From positions 1 through 13,357 of the forward strand of contig CAJTZW010000024.1 of assembly GCA_910584305.1 (NCBI GenBank): a stretch of 13,357 nucleotides of DNA, given 5' to 3'. Of this stretch, positions 1 through 6,743 are shown one piece after another. The DNA comes from an uncultured Bacilli bacterium. GTDB taxonomy: Bacteria > Bacillota_I > Bacilli_A > RF39 > UBA660. The notes under the pieces are model-generated. The model made no database searches. It was not told the origin of the DNA and was given only the letters and a program-made list of their open reading frames with translations. The position numbers and the translations under genes were made by a program. Within the stretch, counting starts at the first letter, position 1, and the number at the start of each line of letters is the position of its first letter.

Positions 1-672
1 TCTATCAAGCAGCTTAACTAAAAGTGTTCAATTTATTATTGCAATTTGCGAAAAATAATTAATTTAAGTATTCAAAATATTGGATGTGGGGCTTCTTATT
101 TGAAAAAGAATTCAATTCTTCAATCAGCTTTATCTGATGATCAAAAAACATATTATATATTAGATGGAGACCAAAAAATCGATAAAGAGCCTCTTGATAT
201 AAATAAACTAAATGTAGACGAATTAAAAAATCCTAAATTAATTGATGAGTTGGTTGAAAAAATATCAAAACGAATCTCATTTCCATCTTCTAAACCACGA
301 AAGAGTGAAAATAAAAACTTAGCTTTTGATAAAATAAAACATAACTCGCAAATCAAATATTTAAGATTCTTTTATTCTAATGTATTCTTTTTACCTAAAA
401 ATGATCCTGAAACTATATTTTATGATGAAAATATTAGAAAGCGATTAGAGGAAATGGTTGGAGCTGAATCTCAAAAAGCTACAAATGCAAATCCAAAACA
501 AAAGATGCATGATCTGTTCAAAATTATTAATGGGAGGGAGAATGGAACGTCAGATCAGTATTATATGTATTTAAAGCTCTTTATTAAATCATGGATAAGT
601 AAAGAAAATAATGATTATTCTCAAATAGCATCTTTGCTAAAAAAAATTAGCAAAAAGATTGAGGAGGTGTAA
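1..672 (+). pseudogene. C-terminal part of a probable AAA/OLD-like ATPase with TOPRIM-like domain, frameshifted and cut by the window edge
   Basis: An open frame runs from a TTG at 46 to TAA at 670-672 (208 codons). It has no ribosome binding site before the TTG, so this is probably not a true start. A second frame from position 2 reads LSSSLTKSVQFIIAICEK and stops at 56-58; one extra A in the A5 run at 51-55 would join it smoothly to the downstream frame. Visible motifs are YYILDGDQ (acidic D-x-D pair, about residues 37-44) and FFLPKNDPE (about 115-123). These resemble the acidic and 'LPG..PE' stretches of TOPRIM-like C-terminal domains on OLD-type AAA ATPases. The Walker motifs would lie outside the window. 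The gene ends 8 bases before a DNA methyltransferase, and GAGGAGGTG at its 3' end serves that gene. A role as the partner of the methyltransferase in a restriction-like module is an inference. The family call is moderate to weak. Confidence 0.5.
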
Positions 673-680
673 ATGTTTTA

Positions 681-1699
681 ATGAATAGATTGAATGCAAT
701 TGACCTTTTTTCAGGATGTGGAGGACTATCTGAAGGGTTAAAAGAGGCCGGAATCAATGTACAATATGCTGTTGAAATAGATCCACAGATATCAAAAGTG
801 TATGAAGCTAATCATCCTCAAACACGCTTATTAAATCTTGATATACGAAAAATATCTGATGATGAATTTAAGAAAATGGGAAAAGGTATACATATTGTGG
901 CTGGATGTCCTCCCTGTCAAGGCTTTACGAAAATTAATAGTAAAAACAAAAAAAGACAATATTCTGATGAGCGTAATTTACTAATATTAGAGTATTTTAG
1001 AGCTATTAGACTCATTGAACCTGAATTTATAATGATGGAAAATGTACCTGAAATAATCAAATATGATAAATTCAATCAAATAGTAAAATCTTTAAAAGAG
1101 TTAGGATATAATATAGATTATCATGTGATAAATGTGAAGTTTTTTGGAGTACCACAAAATAGAAAAAGACTAGTTTTAGTTGGTTCAAAGCACTATAAAG
1201 TGAATCTTCCAGAAAAAGAATCCGAAGATATAAAAACTGTGAGAGATGCAATTGGAAAATCAAAAATAAAATACTTAAAAGACGATAAACTGCAACTTAT
1301 ATATTCGCATCATACAGATAGAATAAAAAAAATTATATCTATGATTCCTAAAGATGGAGGAAGCCGAAAAGATTTACCGTATGAGTATTGGTTAGAATGT
1401 CACAAGAAAAAAATGTTGGCTTTTCAGATGTATATGGAAGGATGTCATGGGAGAAACCAGCACCTACAATAACTGGAGGATGTTTATCACCGTCAAAAGG
1501 AAGATTTTTACATCCAGATAAAAATAGGAGTATTTCAGCTCGAGAGGCTGCACTATTACAAAGCTTTCCTTCAGATTATATTTTTGATACTACTATTTCA
1601 AAAGCTTTATTGGCACAAATGATAGGAAATGCTATTCCACCGAAAGTTGCCAAATTTCAGGGAAAATATATATTAGCGTTAATAGAAGAGAATAAATGA
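681..1699 (+). pseudogene. C5-cytosine DNA methyltransferase, split by a frameshift in an A7 run
   Basis: Transfers a methyl group from S-adenosylmethionine to cytosine C5 in DNA. The ATG at 681 follows GAGGAGGTG (661-669). Family motifs are in order: motif I DLFSGCGGLS (residues 8-17), motif IV GCPPCQGF with catalytic Cys79, motif VI MMENVPE (118-124) and motif VIII QNRKRLVLVG (159-168). The frame then breaks at residue 243, in seven A at 1407-1413, and the first frame stops at 1470-1472. The missing end continues in another frame with motif IX (KPAPTITGG) and motif X (IGNAIPP), ending at TGA 1697-1699. One added A gives a full protein of about 339 residues, normal for a small HhaI-type enzyme, so all motifs survive and only the frame is lost. 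Target recognition should lie between motifs VIII and IX; the target sequence cannot be read off. Whether this is a dead gene, a phase-variable one or a homopolymer sequencing error is open. Confidence 0.9.
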
Positions 1700-1706
1700 A
1701 TTAATT

Positions 1707-1731
1707 GGCTCTTTTGCAAATTCTGTTGATG
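1707..1731 (+). repeat. ISL3 remnant, end inverted repeat (transposase 3' side)
   Basis: Twenty-five bases beginning GGCTCTTTTGCAAATTC. They match the reverse complement of 2441-2465 at 20 positions. The outer GGCT is conserved at both ends. Confidence 0.7.
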
Positions 1732-1746
1732 GGATGATTTTAATGA

Positions 1747-1790
1747 GGAATTAAGCAGTTAAGAAAAAGCTGTTTAATTCCTTTTCTTTT
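1747..1790 (+). terminator. Rho-independent terminator inside the IS end
   Basis: Arms 1747-1758 (GGAATTAAGCAG) and 1770-1781 (CTGTTTAATTCC) pair over 12 bp with one G-T. They are followed by TTTTCTTTT on the plus strand. It would stop transcripts coming from the ATPase/methyltransferase pair. The minus strand has no clear T run, so it is not an obvious transposase terminator. Confidence 0.7.
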
Positions 1791-2400
1791 ACAATATTTT
1801 TTTCAAGTCTAATTAAGAGATGACTAAAATTCCCATAGACATAAGCAGTACGTTCAATTTGTTTACCAATACCTTGTTTTGAATGAAGTAAATGACTTAC
1901 TTTCCTTTTATCTTTAGCCTGAATGGCAGCCATAAAGTCTTGCATAAACCAATAAGTATTTTCTAAGGTTTGGTCACCATCTAAGACAACATATTCCTGA
2001 GTAAGATAGTCTTTAAAGTACCAATCGTAGTATGGAGTAGTCTTGTTAAGCTTGTCATACTTAATGAGATAAAGCTTCCGAGAAAATTTTAAAAGCTTAT
2101 ATTCACCGCTTCTTTTATTAAATTACTTCATGACTTGAACTCTAATAATGTAAAAAGAACTAGCAAGCATTTAAACTATATGAAAACTATCAATAACAAT
2201 CTGAGCATTTGGAAATAATTCGCTAGCAACTAAAGGATAATAGTAATTAAGATCCATCGATGCTGTTTTAATTATTGCACGCTCTTTAAGGGTGAACTTG
2301 TAAAGATAGCGTAGAATATCAGGTTTGAAACGAGTTCTAAGAATTTGAACAACTTTGTGAGTATCGTTATCTAGACAAATAAAGTGAAGCTCTTCGCCAC
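1751..2400 (-). pseudogene. ISL3-family transposase, C-terminal DDE half, with in-frame stops
   Basis: Reading the minus strand from 2400 down gives one frame. It contains LHFICLDNDTHKVVQI, then TASMDLNYYYPLV (second catalytic Asp region), then PNAQIVIDSFHIV (ISL3 hallmark, usually D-R-F-H). The frame is broken by stop codons at 2171-2173 and 2123-2125. It continues with FNKRSGEYKLLKFSRKL and IERTAYVYGNFSHLLIRL, which resembles the 'IKRTAYGYRNF.HF..RI' C-terminal signature. The N-terminal zinc-finger and helix-turn-helix half is absent and no start codon with a ribosome binding site remains. The product cannot be active. Family recognition is from motif memory and is fairly secure. Confidence 0.8.
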
Positions 2401-2440
2401 ACCTGTAAATTTATCAAAAAGATAAAAATATCAAACTATT

Positions 2441-2465
2441 CATCAATAGGATTTGACAAATAGCC
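2441..2465 (-). repeat. ISL3 remnant, end inverted repeat (transposase 5' side)
   Basis: The reverse complement begins GGCTATTTGTCAAATCC and matches the repeat at 1707-1731 at 20 of 25 positions. The deletion that removed the transposase N-terminus must lie between here and about 2400. Confidence 0.7.
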
Positions 2466-3001
2466 ATTATTTTATGCTTAAAATAGTTAATAATATGACA
2501 CCCTTTATTAAGGAGCGTAGATGGATAAGACAAGGAGTGTGGTAAATACTCTTACCTAGCAGCGCCAGTAATAGGGTTTGATATAAAGACTTTATGAGAT
2601 TTACCAGTAGCATTTTCTTCAGAATAATTTAAAAATGATATTAAGATCTTTAATATTAAAATGGATTTATGCCGTTCATAAGAGAGGACAAAAGTCACTA
2701 TTTTTAAGTATCTAAAATGTAATAATAAGAAGTATAGTACTATAAGGTTTATGATTGATTTACGTAAAATAAAGCGACTATAAATTTTAAGTAACACTGT
2801 TTTGAACTAGTTGAAAGGAAGAGGGAAATATGTAAAAAGTTAAAAAATTTATTGCTTTCTGTATGATATTATGGAATTTTGTTTCTGGAAGTAATAGACA
2901 GAAAAGATAAAGTAAAAATTGAAGTAGGAAAAATTATCGATTTAATATATTTGTACTATTTATCAATACTATAAATATTAGACATCAAAAGAGAGATAGA
3001 T
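2466..3001. other. Geneless stretch between the IS remnant and the FRG gene
   Basis: I see no intact gene here. AAGGAG (2510-2515) precedes an ATG at 2521, but that frame ends after 12 codons at 2557-2559. A minus-strand frame (2552-2797) ends in NYSEENATGKSHKVFISNPITGAAR, which reads like the C-terminus of a real protein. Its upstream part is low-complexity and hydrophobic with no start signal, so it may be a gene remnant I cannot name. A probable broken signal-peptide start at 2830 is listed separately. Promoter elements for the FRG gene are weak; TTGTAC at 2951-2956 with TATAAA at 2970-2975 are too close together (13 bases) to be convincing. Confidence 0.5.
2830..2910 (+). pseudogene. Possible remnant of a secreted-protein 5' end (ATG followed at once by a stop)
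   Basis: GGAAGAGGG (2817-2825) lies just before ATG 2830, but codon 2 is TAA. Read through that stop, the frame gives K-V-K-K-F-I-A-F-C-M-I-L-W-N-F-V-S-G-S. This is a basic start followed by a hydrophobic core with the shape of a signal peptide. The frame ends at 2908-2910. The simplest reading is a dead start of an exported protein, perhaps the one whose 3' end lies at 4408-4629, which is in the same reading frame. Both the identity and the link are inferences. Confidence 0.3.
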
Positions 3002-3025
3002 ATGAGAATAAAACTAGAACTATGA
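3002..3025 (+). CDS. Possible 7-codon leader peptide coupled to the FRG gene
   Basis: ATG 3002 is preceded at good spacing by AGAGAG (2990-2995). It encodes MRIKLEL, and its TGA (3023-3025) overlaps the FRG ATG as ATGA. The FRG ATG at 3022 has no ribosome binding site of its own within 5-12 bases. Termination-reinitiation coupling would therefore explain how it is translated. Such a short frame can arise by chance. Confidence 0.35.
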   Translation: MRIKLEL

Positions 3026-4332
3026 AAGAAAAATATTTAGACGTAGATAAAGTTTGGTATACCGATAAAGAAAATGTTAAGGAGGAAAAAGAGGCGAATT
3101 ATATTGTTAGAAATATAGAATCTATTTCCGATTATTTACGCGGTATTATAAATATTTTAAGTGACTACTACTTGGTAAAAAGATGGGACTTAAAGATATT
3201 AAAATATGAAAATTTATTTTCTTACCCTAATGGTACCAGCTTGGATGAATTACTTCAGAAGGGTATCTTTTTTAGAGGTGAAAGTAAAAAATACGAAAAC
3301 CAAATTCCGAGTCTATATAGAGATATAAAGTATGTGCAACATGAGAATGAGATTATTATTGATGGAATGTTAAATGCGGCAGATCAATTAGAGGGGAAAA
3401 GTTTGTTTGATACGTTAACACTTCTACAGCATTATGGAAGTAATACAAGAATTTTAGATATGACTTCAAATGCTTTGGTTGCTTTATACTTTGCAACGTC
3501 TACAAATCTCAATGAAGATGGGTATGTTTATTTATTATCTGGATCTCAATTAGGAAATAAAGATATTGAAAAAATAAAAAGTCCAATAGATAGATCGGTC
3601 ATTGTAAAAGCTTGTTTAAGTAGACTTACTTTTGATGATAAAAGAATTCTATCAAATTTATTATCTAATATATCTGAGACAGAAAAAATTAAAGATATAA
3701 AAGAATATCTTATACAAGAAAAAAATCAGTCAGTCTGGGAAAAAAACAAAAGAATTATAACTAGATTATATTCTTTAGTGCAAAAAGAACTTGGTGTTTT
3801 TAATATTGAAATTCCAATTTATGAGTTATTTGGATATGATATTGTTCGTCCTTTTAGTTTAGATGAACGTGTAATAAGACAATCAGGATTATTCATGATA
3901 ATTGGTTTAGAAAATATTTCTGAGATTGATAAAAAATATGAACTAGCTTTAAAAAAGGACAAAGAACTAATAGATCTAAAAACAAAATTAGTTGAAATAC
4001 AAGAAAAACGTCATAAAGAAATAAATGAAATTCCCAAATTAGAGTATGAAATAGATAGATATAAAAAATTGATGTATAAAAAAATTCTAGAAAGGACAAT
4101 TCAATCAGAAGCAACGCATAATATATATGATTTAAGTATTAAATATAGTCCAATTATTTCTGAACTTAGTGGTGAACATCCTGCAAGAATTCTAATAAAA
4201 AAGGAATATAAAAAGAGAATTTTAAATGAATTGAATATGTTAGGTATTACATCAAGTTCTATATATCCTGATCTAGCTCATAAGACTAAGGACATAAACA
4301 AAAAGTATAATTTTATTGAATTACCGCGTTAA
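3022..4332 (+). CDS. FRG-domain protein, function unknown
   Basis: 436 residues, intact. The FRG domain is clear. Residues 84-100 hold FRGE and IPSLYR, residues 135-139 hold LQHYG, and RILDMTSNALVALYFA lies at 143-158 (family form is LQHYG..TRLLDWT.NPLVALYFA). RVIRQSGLFM at 283-292 is the usual later block. Residues about 300-365 are charged and probably coiled-coil. The C-terminus (KKRILNELNMLGITSSSIYPDL) fits the family ending. There is no signal peptide or membrane segment, so it is probably cytosolic. FRG proteins have no settled biochemical activity that I know of; they occur often in mobile or defence-rich regions, and a defence role is inference. The start at 3022 overlaps a short upstream frame. 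The gene is markedly more AT-rich than the PTS operon, which suggests transfer. It lies between what may be two ends of one broken gene. Confidence 0.88.
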   Translation: MKEKYLDVDKVWYTDKENVKEEKEANYIVRNIESISDYLRGIINILSDYYLVKRWDLKILKYENLFSYPNGTSLDELLQKGIFFRGESKKYENQIPSLYRDIKYVQHENEIIIDGMLNAADQLEGKSLFDTLTLLQHYGSNTRILDMTSNALVALYFATSTNLNEDGYVYLLSGSQLGNKDIEKIKSPIDRSVIVKACLSRLTFDDKRILSNLLSNISETEKIKDIKEYLIQEKNQSVWEKNKRIITRLYSLVQKELGVFNIEIPIYELFGYDIVRPFSLDERVIRQSGLFMIIGLENISEIDKKYELALKKDKELIDLKTKLVEIQEKRHKEINEIPKLEYEIDRYKKLMYKKILERTIQSEATHNIYDLSIKYSPIISELSGEHPARILIKKEYKKRILNELNMLGITSSSIYPDLAHKTKDINKKYNFIELPR

Positions 4333-4407
4333 GGAAAAAAGATGGTAAAAATCTCTATATTAAAGTATATTTAATATTTCATACTGTTGAAATAAATAGT
4401 AGGATAA

Positions 4408-4629
4408 AGAAATAATAATACTTCTGCAGAAGAAGGTACTAACAATTCAGATGAATCACAAGCGGGAAAAATTTATACTGGCAATTCGAATAAAATTATT
4501 GGAAATGCACGAACTCACAAATATCATGTTCCTGGACAAGCAGGTTACAACATGAATGCAGCAAATGCTGTTTATTTTAACTCCGAAGAAGAAGCTCAAG
4601 CTGCTGGATATGTGAGATCAAAGCGGTAA
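4408..4629 (+). pseudogene. 3' end of a secreted/DNA-entry-nuclease-like protein, start lost
   Basis: An open frame follows TAA at 4405-4407 and ends at TAA 4627-4629. It begins with a Ser/Thr/Asn/Glu-rich linker, then a compact domain: KIYTGNSNKIIGNARTHKYH, VPGQAGYNMN, AVYFNSEEEAQAAGYVRSKR. This pattern (I-x-G-N-x-x-x-x-K-Y-H-x-P-G, then F-x-S-E-x-E-A-x-A-A-G-Y) is the small C-terminal domain seen on lactobacillar secreted proteins and thermonuclease/DNA-entry-nuclease proteins. No start codon or ribosome binding site precedes it; the only Met is inside the domain. The upstream part with export signal and main domain is missing. It was probably displaced when the FRG region arrived or was deleted. 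Confidence 0.75.
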
Positions 4630-4653
4630 GAGAAGAAAAACACATTTATCACT

Positions 4654-4682
4654 AGTCCATTGTAATAGCAATGGGCTTTTTT
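4654..4682 (+). terminator. Rho-independent terminator before the PTS operon
   Basis: Arms 4654-4662 (AGTCCATTG) and 4669-4677 (CAATGGGCT) pair over 9 bp with one T-G, followed by TTTTTT (4677-4682). It ends the transcript of the truncated gene just upstream and insulates the PTS operon. Confidence 0.85.
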
Positions 4683-4700
4683 CATGCTTTCAAAATTTGA

Positions 4701-4719
4701 TTGCACCCCTCCGGTGCAA
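4701..4719 (+). promoter_or_regulatory. Perfect palindrome, candidate operator of the PTS operon
   Basis: TTGCACC (4701-4707) and GGTGCAA (4713-4719) form a perfect 7-bp inverted repeat around CCTCC. No T run follows, so it is not a terminator. It lies about 85 bases upstream of the IIB start and upstream of the likely promoter, where a LicR/MtlR-type activator would bind. It is one of the few GC-rich spots in this spacer. That the regulator at 8233-10131 binds here is inference. Confidence 0.5.
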
Positions 4720-4730
4720 AAGATAAGTTT

Positions 4731-4760
4731 AATGTAAGCGGTTGATTTAATAGTATAAAT
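4731..4760 (+). promoter_or_regulatory. Likely promoter of the PTS operon, weak -35
   Basis: TATAAAT at 4754-4760 is a good -10 candidate. The -35 place about 17 bases upstream (4731-4736, AATGTA) is far from TTGACA. A poor -35 fits a promoter that needs an activator bound at the palindrome upstream. The transcription start is not determined. Confidence 0.35.
4733..4746 (+). promoter_or_regulatory. cre-like site for catabolite repression
   Basis: TGTAAGCGGTTGAT matches 11 of 14 positions of TGWAANCGNTNWCA, with the conserved TG-AA-CG core intact and a poor 3' end. It overlaps the promoter region of the PTS operon, which suits CcpA repression of a beta-glycoside operon. Confidence 0.5.
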
Positions 4761-4804
4761 ATGTAAAGAGAAAAAGAAATAATTGATTATAGGAGGAATT
4801 CAAA

Positions 4805-5116
4805 ATGAGTAAGAATATTTTATTAATTTGTGGTTCAGGTGCTTCATCAGGTTTTATGGCAGCAAATATGAGAAAAGCTGCTAAGAAAGCAGGATTAGAT
4901 TATAAAATTCAAGCTAGAAGTGAATCAGAACTAGAAGATTATGCAGACGATATCGACGCTTTAATGGTGGGTCCACATTTAAAATTTGAATTAGATGATA
5001 TTAAGAAACAAGTTCCAAATGATGTAAAAGTAATTTTAATGAAGCCAGATTACTATGCTGTTTTAGACGGAACAGCAGCTATTAAAGATTTAGAAAATCA
5101 AATAGACGCTAACTGA
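4805..5116 (+). CDS. PTS Lac-family (cellobiose type) subunit IIB
   Basis: 103 residues, the normal length for CelA/ChbB-like IIB proteins. It carries phosphate on a cysteine and passes it from IIA to the sugar entering through IIC; it acts in the cytoplasm on the inner face of the membrane. The phospho-site is Cys9 in ILLICGSGASSGFMA, the standard C-G-S-G-x-S-S P-loop. The start is set by AGGAGG (4791-4796), 8 bases before ATG 4805. It is the first gene of a five-gene operon, with IIC starting 25 bases after its stop. The strong ribosome binding site and GC higher than the flanking accessory genes mark it as a well-kept housekeeping-type operon. Confidence 0.95.
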   Translation: MSKNILLICGSGASSGFMAANMRKAAKKAGLDYKIQARSESELEDYADDIDALMVGPHLKFELDDIKKQVPNDVKVILMKPDYYAVLDGTAAIKDLENQIDAN

Positions 5117-5141
5117 TTAATCTTATAAAGAGGATAAGAAA

Positions 5142-6383
5142 ATGAATGGATTAATTAAATTTTTAAATACGAAGTTTGCGCCTGCCGCTGCCAAGGTTAA
5201 TAAAAATACCTGGATTAATGTACTTAAGGATTCAGTTCTACAAACATTACCATTTATCTTAGTAAGTTCTTTGGTTAGTTTGGTAAGTATTCCAGGAAAC
5301 TTTTGGAAGTGGTGGCCAAATCTTTCTCCAATTAGTAATTTTACTTTTGGTTTGATTTCAATTTATATTGCATTTTTAGTTCCGTTTAATTTAATGGAAC
5401 GTAAGAAATTAAAGAAACAGCGTTTAATTGCTGGATTGACATCAATTGCTTTATTTTTAATGATGACTAAACCAGACATTGGAGCAAATTCTATCGCAAA
5501 AATTAACTTTGGTTATTTTGGAGCTGGTGGTATGTTTGTTGCAATGATTGGAGGCGTAATTGTAGGTCTAATTATGGAAGCTTTTGGAAAGTTTTCATTC
5601 TTTAGTGAAGATACAGTTATTCCAGACTTTGTAACGTCTTGGTTTGATTCAATGCTTCCAATTACAATTATTACTGTTTTGGGATGGATTGTAATCGATC
5701 TATTAAACTTTGATCTTTACAACTTCATTGTTAATATCTTTAGACCTTTAGGTGGAGCACTAGAAACTTTACCAGGTTTTATGCTGATTATGTTTATATT
5801 CTGCTTCTTTTATTCAATGGGTATTTCCAGTTGGGTATTTACTCCAATTGTCACGCCACTTTTAATTCAAGCAGTTAATGAAAATGCAAAACTTGTTGCA
5901 ACTGGTCATTCTCCAACACAAATTGTCACTTACGAAGTAATATACGTTGGTTTCCTATGGTGGGGTGGTGTTGGTTGTACAATGCCATTGAATTTAATGA
6001 TGCTAAAAGCTAAATCTCTAAGATTAAAAGCTTTGGGTAAGGCATGTATTTTACCAGCTATTTTCAATATTAATGAACCTACTGTTTTTGGTACCGTAGT
6101 ATGGAATCCTTATCTAATGGTTCCAATGTGGTTAAATGGATTGATTTTGCCTGCAATTGTTTGGATTGGTTTAAAACTTGGCATTACTGCGCTACCATCA
6201 GCAATTAACGAATTGTGGTATATCCCATTTCCAATAGGATCTTGGTTAGTTAGTCCACATGTTGGCTCAATTATTTTAGCATTAATTGTTTTTGCAGCCT
6301 CAACAGTAGTTTGGTATCCATTCTTTAAGATTTATGACAATCAACAATATAAGAATGAACAAGTTGCTAAAGCTGAAGAATAG
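5142..6383 (+). CDS. PTS Lac-family (cellobiose type) permease subunit IIC
   Basis: 413 residues, somewhat shorter than typical CelB/ChbC proteins (about 430-450). It is an integral membrane protein with about ten hydrophobic segments. It binds the sugar outside and releases it inside as the 6-phosphate with IIB. The N-terminus (residues 1-35) has the family pattern ending in the first membrane helix. NINEPTVFG (309-317) holds the Glu (E312) that contacts sugar in ChbC-type transporters. The other known sugar-binding residue, the His of the G-I-H-G motif, appears replaced: the matching stretch reads MGISSWVFTP (226-235). The substrate class is therefore uncertain; a beta-glucoside or related beta-glycoside is likely from the neighbours. 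AAGAGGA (5128-5134) precedes ATG 5142. IIA follows 18 bases after the stop. Confidence 0.93.
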   Translation: MNGLIKFLNTKFAPAAAKVNKNTWINVLKDSVLQTLPFILVSSLVSLVSIPGNFWKWWPNLSPISNFTFGLISIYIAFLVPFNLMERKKLKKQRLIAGLTSIALFLMMTKPDIGANSIAKINFGYFGAGGMFVAMIGGVIVGLIMEAFGKFSFFSEDTVIPDFVTSWFDSMLPITIITVLGWIVIDLLNFDLYNFIVNIFRPLGGALETLPGFMLIMFIFCFFYSMGISSWVFTPIVTPLLIQAVNENAKLVATGHSPTQIVTYEVIYVGFLWWGGVGCTMPLNLMMLKAKSLRLKALGKACILPAIFNINEPTVFGTVVWNPYLMVPMWLNGLILPAIVWIGLKLGITALPSAINELWYIPFPIGSWLVSPHVGSIILALIVFAASTVVWYPFFKIYDNQQYKNEQVAKAEE

Positions 6384-6401
6384 ATATAGGAAGAATAAAA
6401 A

Positions 6402-6743
6402 ATGAGTGAAGATATAAAGAATACATCTGTAAAAAGTACAATGGAAATTATTTTACATGCTGGAGATGCTAGAGTTTTAATTATGCAAGCAATGGATTGT
6501 TTAGGTGATTTTAAATATGATAAGGCAGATAAATTACTGAAAGAAGCACATGAAAAGTTAGTACTTGCACATAAATTACAAACTGAGAGATTACAGGAAG
6601 AAGCAGAAGGTAAAAATGTAGAGTATTCAGTCTTGTTTACCCATGCTCAAGACACATTGATGACAATTAATACTGAATATAACATTGTAAAACATTTAAT
6701 TGCTGTCTTTAAAGCAAGAGATAAAAGGGAGGGGAGAATCTGA
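6402..6743 (+). CDS. PTS Lac-family subunit IIA
   Basis: 113 residues, close to the usual length of about 105-115. It is a small helical cytoplasmic phosphocarrier that takes phosphate from HPr and passes it to Cys9 of IIB. The phosphorylated histidine should be His81 in FTHAQDTLMTI, the conserved block of LacF/ChbA proteins. IILHAGDAR (17-25) is the family's first-helix motif. ATAGGAAG precedes ATG 6402. The stop TGA (6741-6743) overlaps the next ATG by one base, so the GH1 gene is translationally coupled. With IIB and IIC it makes a complete permease, so no outside IIA is needed. Confidence 0.95.
   Translation: MSEDIKNTSVKSTMEIILHAGDARVLIMQAMDCLGDFKYDKADKLLKEAHEKLVLAHKLQTERLQEEAEGKNVEYSVLFTHAQDTLMTINTEYNIVKHLIAVFKARDKREGRI

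Larger units (their letters stand above)
1707..2465 (-). mobile_element. Internally deleted ISL3-family insertion sequence
   Basis: The ends are imperfect inverted repeats starting GGCTCTTTT (1707) and, on the other strand, GGCTATTTG (2465); 20 of the first 25 bases match. GGCTCTTT-type ends are typical of ISL3-family elements. Between them lies a decayed transposase on the minus strand. The element is about 760 bp where full members are about 1.4-1.5 kb, so roughly the N-terminal half of the transposase gene has been lost near 2400-2435. No clean 8-bp target duplication is visible: the flanks read AATTAATT on the left and ATTATTTT on the right. The element lies just after the methyltransferase stop codon, so it did not interrupt that gene. 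Confidence 0.75.

Noticed and set aside
673..681. Earlier ATG for the methyltransferase at 673
   Set aside because: That frame reads ATG TTT TAA and stops at once; ATG 681 leads directly into motif I.
1699..2473. Target-site duplication around the ISL3 remnant
   Set aside because: The flanking 8-mers AATTAATT and ATTATTTT only match partly when shifted by one, and both are simple AT sequence.
2521..2559. ATG after AAGGAG giving a 12-codon frame
   Set aside because: Too short, with no conservation evidence and no neighbour it could lead into.
2552..2797. Minus-strand frame of 81 codons with a plausible C-terminal tail
   Set aside because: No ribosome binding site, a low-complexity hydrophobic N-terminal half and no recognised domain. 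At most a gene remnant, so it is only mentioned in the description of the stretch 2466-3001.
4630..4804. BglG/LicT-type antiterminator RNA before the PTS operon
   Set aside because: No RAT-like sequence overlapping a terminator; the only terminator belongs to the upstream gene. The regulator in the operon is a DNA-binding PRD protein, not an RNA-binding antiterminator.
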